Under the pieces are notes generated by a model. The model ran no database searches and was not told where the DNA came from. It was given only the letters and a program-made list of their open reading frames with translations. The position numbers were made by a program, and so were the translations under genes. Shown piece after piece: positions 5,253 to 6,075 of a stretch of 6,075 nt of DNA (positions are counted from its first letter, which is position 1; every line of letters begins with the position of its first letter). Source of the stretch: Nitrospinota bacterium (GTDB taxonomy: Bacteria; Nitrospinota; Nitrospinia; Nitrospinales; Nitrospinaceae); NCBI GenBank assembly GCA_027298165.1, contig JAPUGN010000230.1, positions 1 through 6,075 on the forward strand, written 5' to 3'.

Positions 5253-6075
5253 ATGGCTAAAGAAAAATTTGTGAGAGATAAGCCGCATGTCAATGTAGGA
5301 ACCATTGGGCACGTAGACCACGGAAAAACCACGCTCACAGCGGCCATCACCGAAGTTTTATCCAAAAAAGGTTTGGCTGAGAGTGTTGCTTTCGATCAGA
5401 TCGATAAGGCGCCGGAAGAAAAAGAACGCGGCATCACCATCGCCATCGCCCACGTTGAATACCAAACCGAAAAGAGGCATTACGCCCACGTGGATTGCCC
5501 CGGCCATGCCGACTACGTTAAGAATATGATCACCGGCGCCGCGCAGATGGACGGCGCCATCCTCGTGCTCAGTGCGTCCGACGGACCCATGCCGCAGACC
5601 CGGGAGCATATCCTGCTCGCACGCCAGGTCGGTGTTCCCAAGATCGTGGTGTACATGAACAAATGCGACATGGTCGACGACGAAGAACTGCTCGACCTGG
5701 TGGAGCTGGAAGTGCGCGATTTGTTGAGCAAATATGAATTTCCCGGCGACGACATTCCCGTGATCCGCGGTAGCGCACTGCAGGCTCTGGAAAATTCCGA
5801 CGATGAGGAAAAAACAAAATCCATTCATGAACTGATGGCCGCGGTGGACGAGTACATCCCCGTTCCCGAGCGCCCGGTCGACAAGCCATTTTTGATGCCG
5901 ATCGAAGATATCTTCAGTATCTCCGGCCGCGGGACTGTAGCGACGGGCCGTATCGAAACCGGCGTCATCAAAGTGGGCGAGGAAGTGGAAATCGTCGGAT
6001 TCCGTCCGACCAGTAAAACTACCGTGACCGGGGTCGAGATGTTCCGCAAACTGCTCGATGACGGGCAGGCGGGCG
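5253..6075 (+). CDS. tuf: Elongation factor Tu (N-terminal 274 codons, truncated by window edge)
   Basis: GTPase that carries aminoacyl-tRNA to the ribosomal A site. The frame stays open to the window edge; 274 of an expected ~400 residues are visible, covering the G domain and about half of domain 2. Motifs: G1 GHVDHGKT (19-26), switch I PEEKERGITI with Thr62 (54-63), G3 DCPGH with the catalytic His85 (81-85), G4 NKCD (136-139) and G5 SAL (174-176). Domain 2 starts near KPFLMPIEDIFSISGRGTVATGR. All catalytic residues are present. The start at 5253 gives the family N-terminus MAKEKFVRDKPHVNVGTIGH and has a well placed GGAG. It lies 63 bases after fusA, in the standard str order. Many bacteria have two tuf copies; the window cannot tell. 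A switch-I neighbour reads ITIAIAHVEY, a mild variant of the usual sequence. Confidence 0.98.
   Translation, partial: MAKEKFVRDKPHVNVGTIGHVDHGKTTLTAAITEVLSKKGLAESVAFDQIDKAPEEKERGITIAIAHVEYQTEKRHYAHVDCPGHADYVKNMITGAAQMDGAILVLSASDGPMPQTREHILLARQVGVPKIVVYMNKCDMVDDEELLDLVELEVRDLLSKYEFPGDDIPVIRGSALQALENSDDEEKTKSIHELMAAVDEYIPVPERPVDKPFLMPIEDIFSISGRGTVATGRIETGVIKVGEEVEIVGFRPTSKTTVTGVEMFRKLLDDGQAG

Noticed and set aside
1..6075. A previously undescribed system, mobile element, CRISPR array or RNA gene
   Set aside because: All coding space is filled by five universally conserved genes in the ancestral order, and the gaps are at most 137 bases. I found no direct repeat array, tRNA-like cloverleaf, insertion sequence end or accessory gene.

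Overview
The window is an uninterrupted stretch of core transcription and translation genes, all on the + strand: the 3' half of rpoC, then rpsL (S12), rpsG (S7), fusA (EF-G) and the 5' two thirds of tuf (EF-Tu). This is the ancestral bacterial junction of the rpoBC cluster with the str operon. The DNA is moderately GC-rich. The RpoC carries the large SI3-type insertion in its trigger loop and no L7Ae/L30e-like gene lies between rpoC and rpsL, which points to a Gram-negative lineage rather than a Firmicute or actinobacterium. The protein texture (for example the S12 and S7 sequences) recalls Deltaproteobacteria-like or Nitrospinota-like bacteria, but that is an impression from memory and not a placement.

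Layout: rpoC (C-terminal 685 codons) ends at 2058. A 137-base gap (2059-2195) follows, the only sizeable non-coding stretch. It holds a strong sigma70-type promoter candidate that starts inside the rpoC stop region, a 13-base palindrome in the promoter spacer, and two consecutive hairpins just upstream of the rpsL ribosome binding site. rpsL (2196-2573) begins with a forced TTG codon. Only 17 bases separate it from rpsG (2591-3064), and these can fold into a small hairpin containing the rpsG Shine-Dalgarno. A further 19 bases lead to fusA (3084-5189), then 63 bases to tuf (5253 to the window edge).

The genes work together. RpoC is the RNA polymerase beta' subunit. S12 and S7 are 30S proteins at the decoding centre and the head. 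EF-G drives translocation and EF-Tu delivers aminoacyl-tRNA. The tight spacing implies co-transcription from the promoter at the end of rpoC, plus read-through from rpoBC. I see no mobile element, CRISPR array, RNA gene, frameshift or transferred segment, and no evidence for an undescribed system. The points worth a second look are regulatory details of the rpoC-rpsL gap, the TTG start, and the rpsL-rpsG junction.
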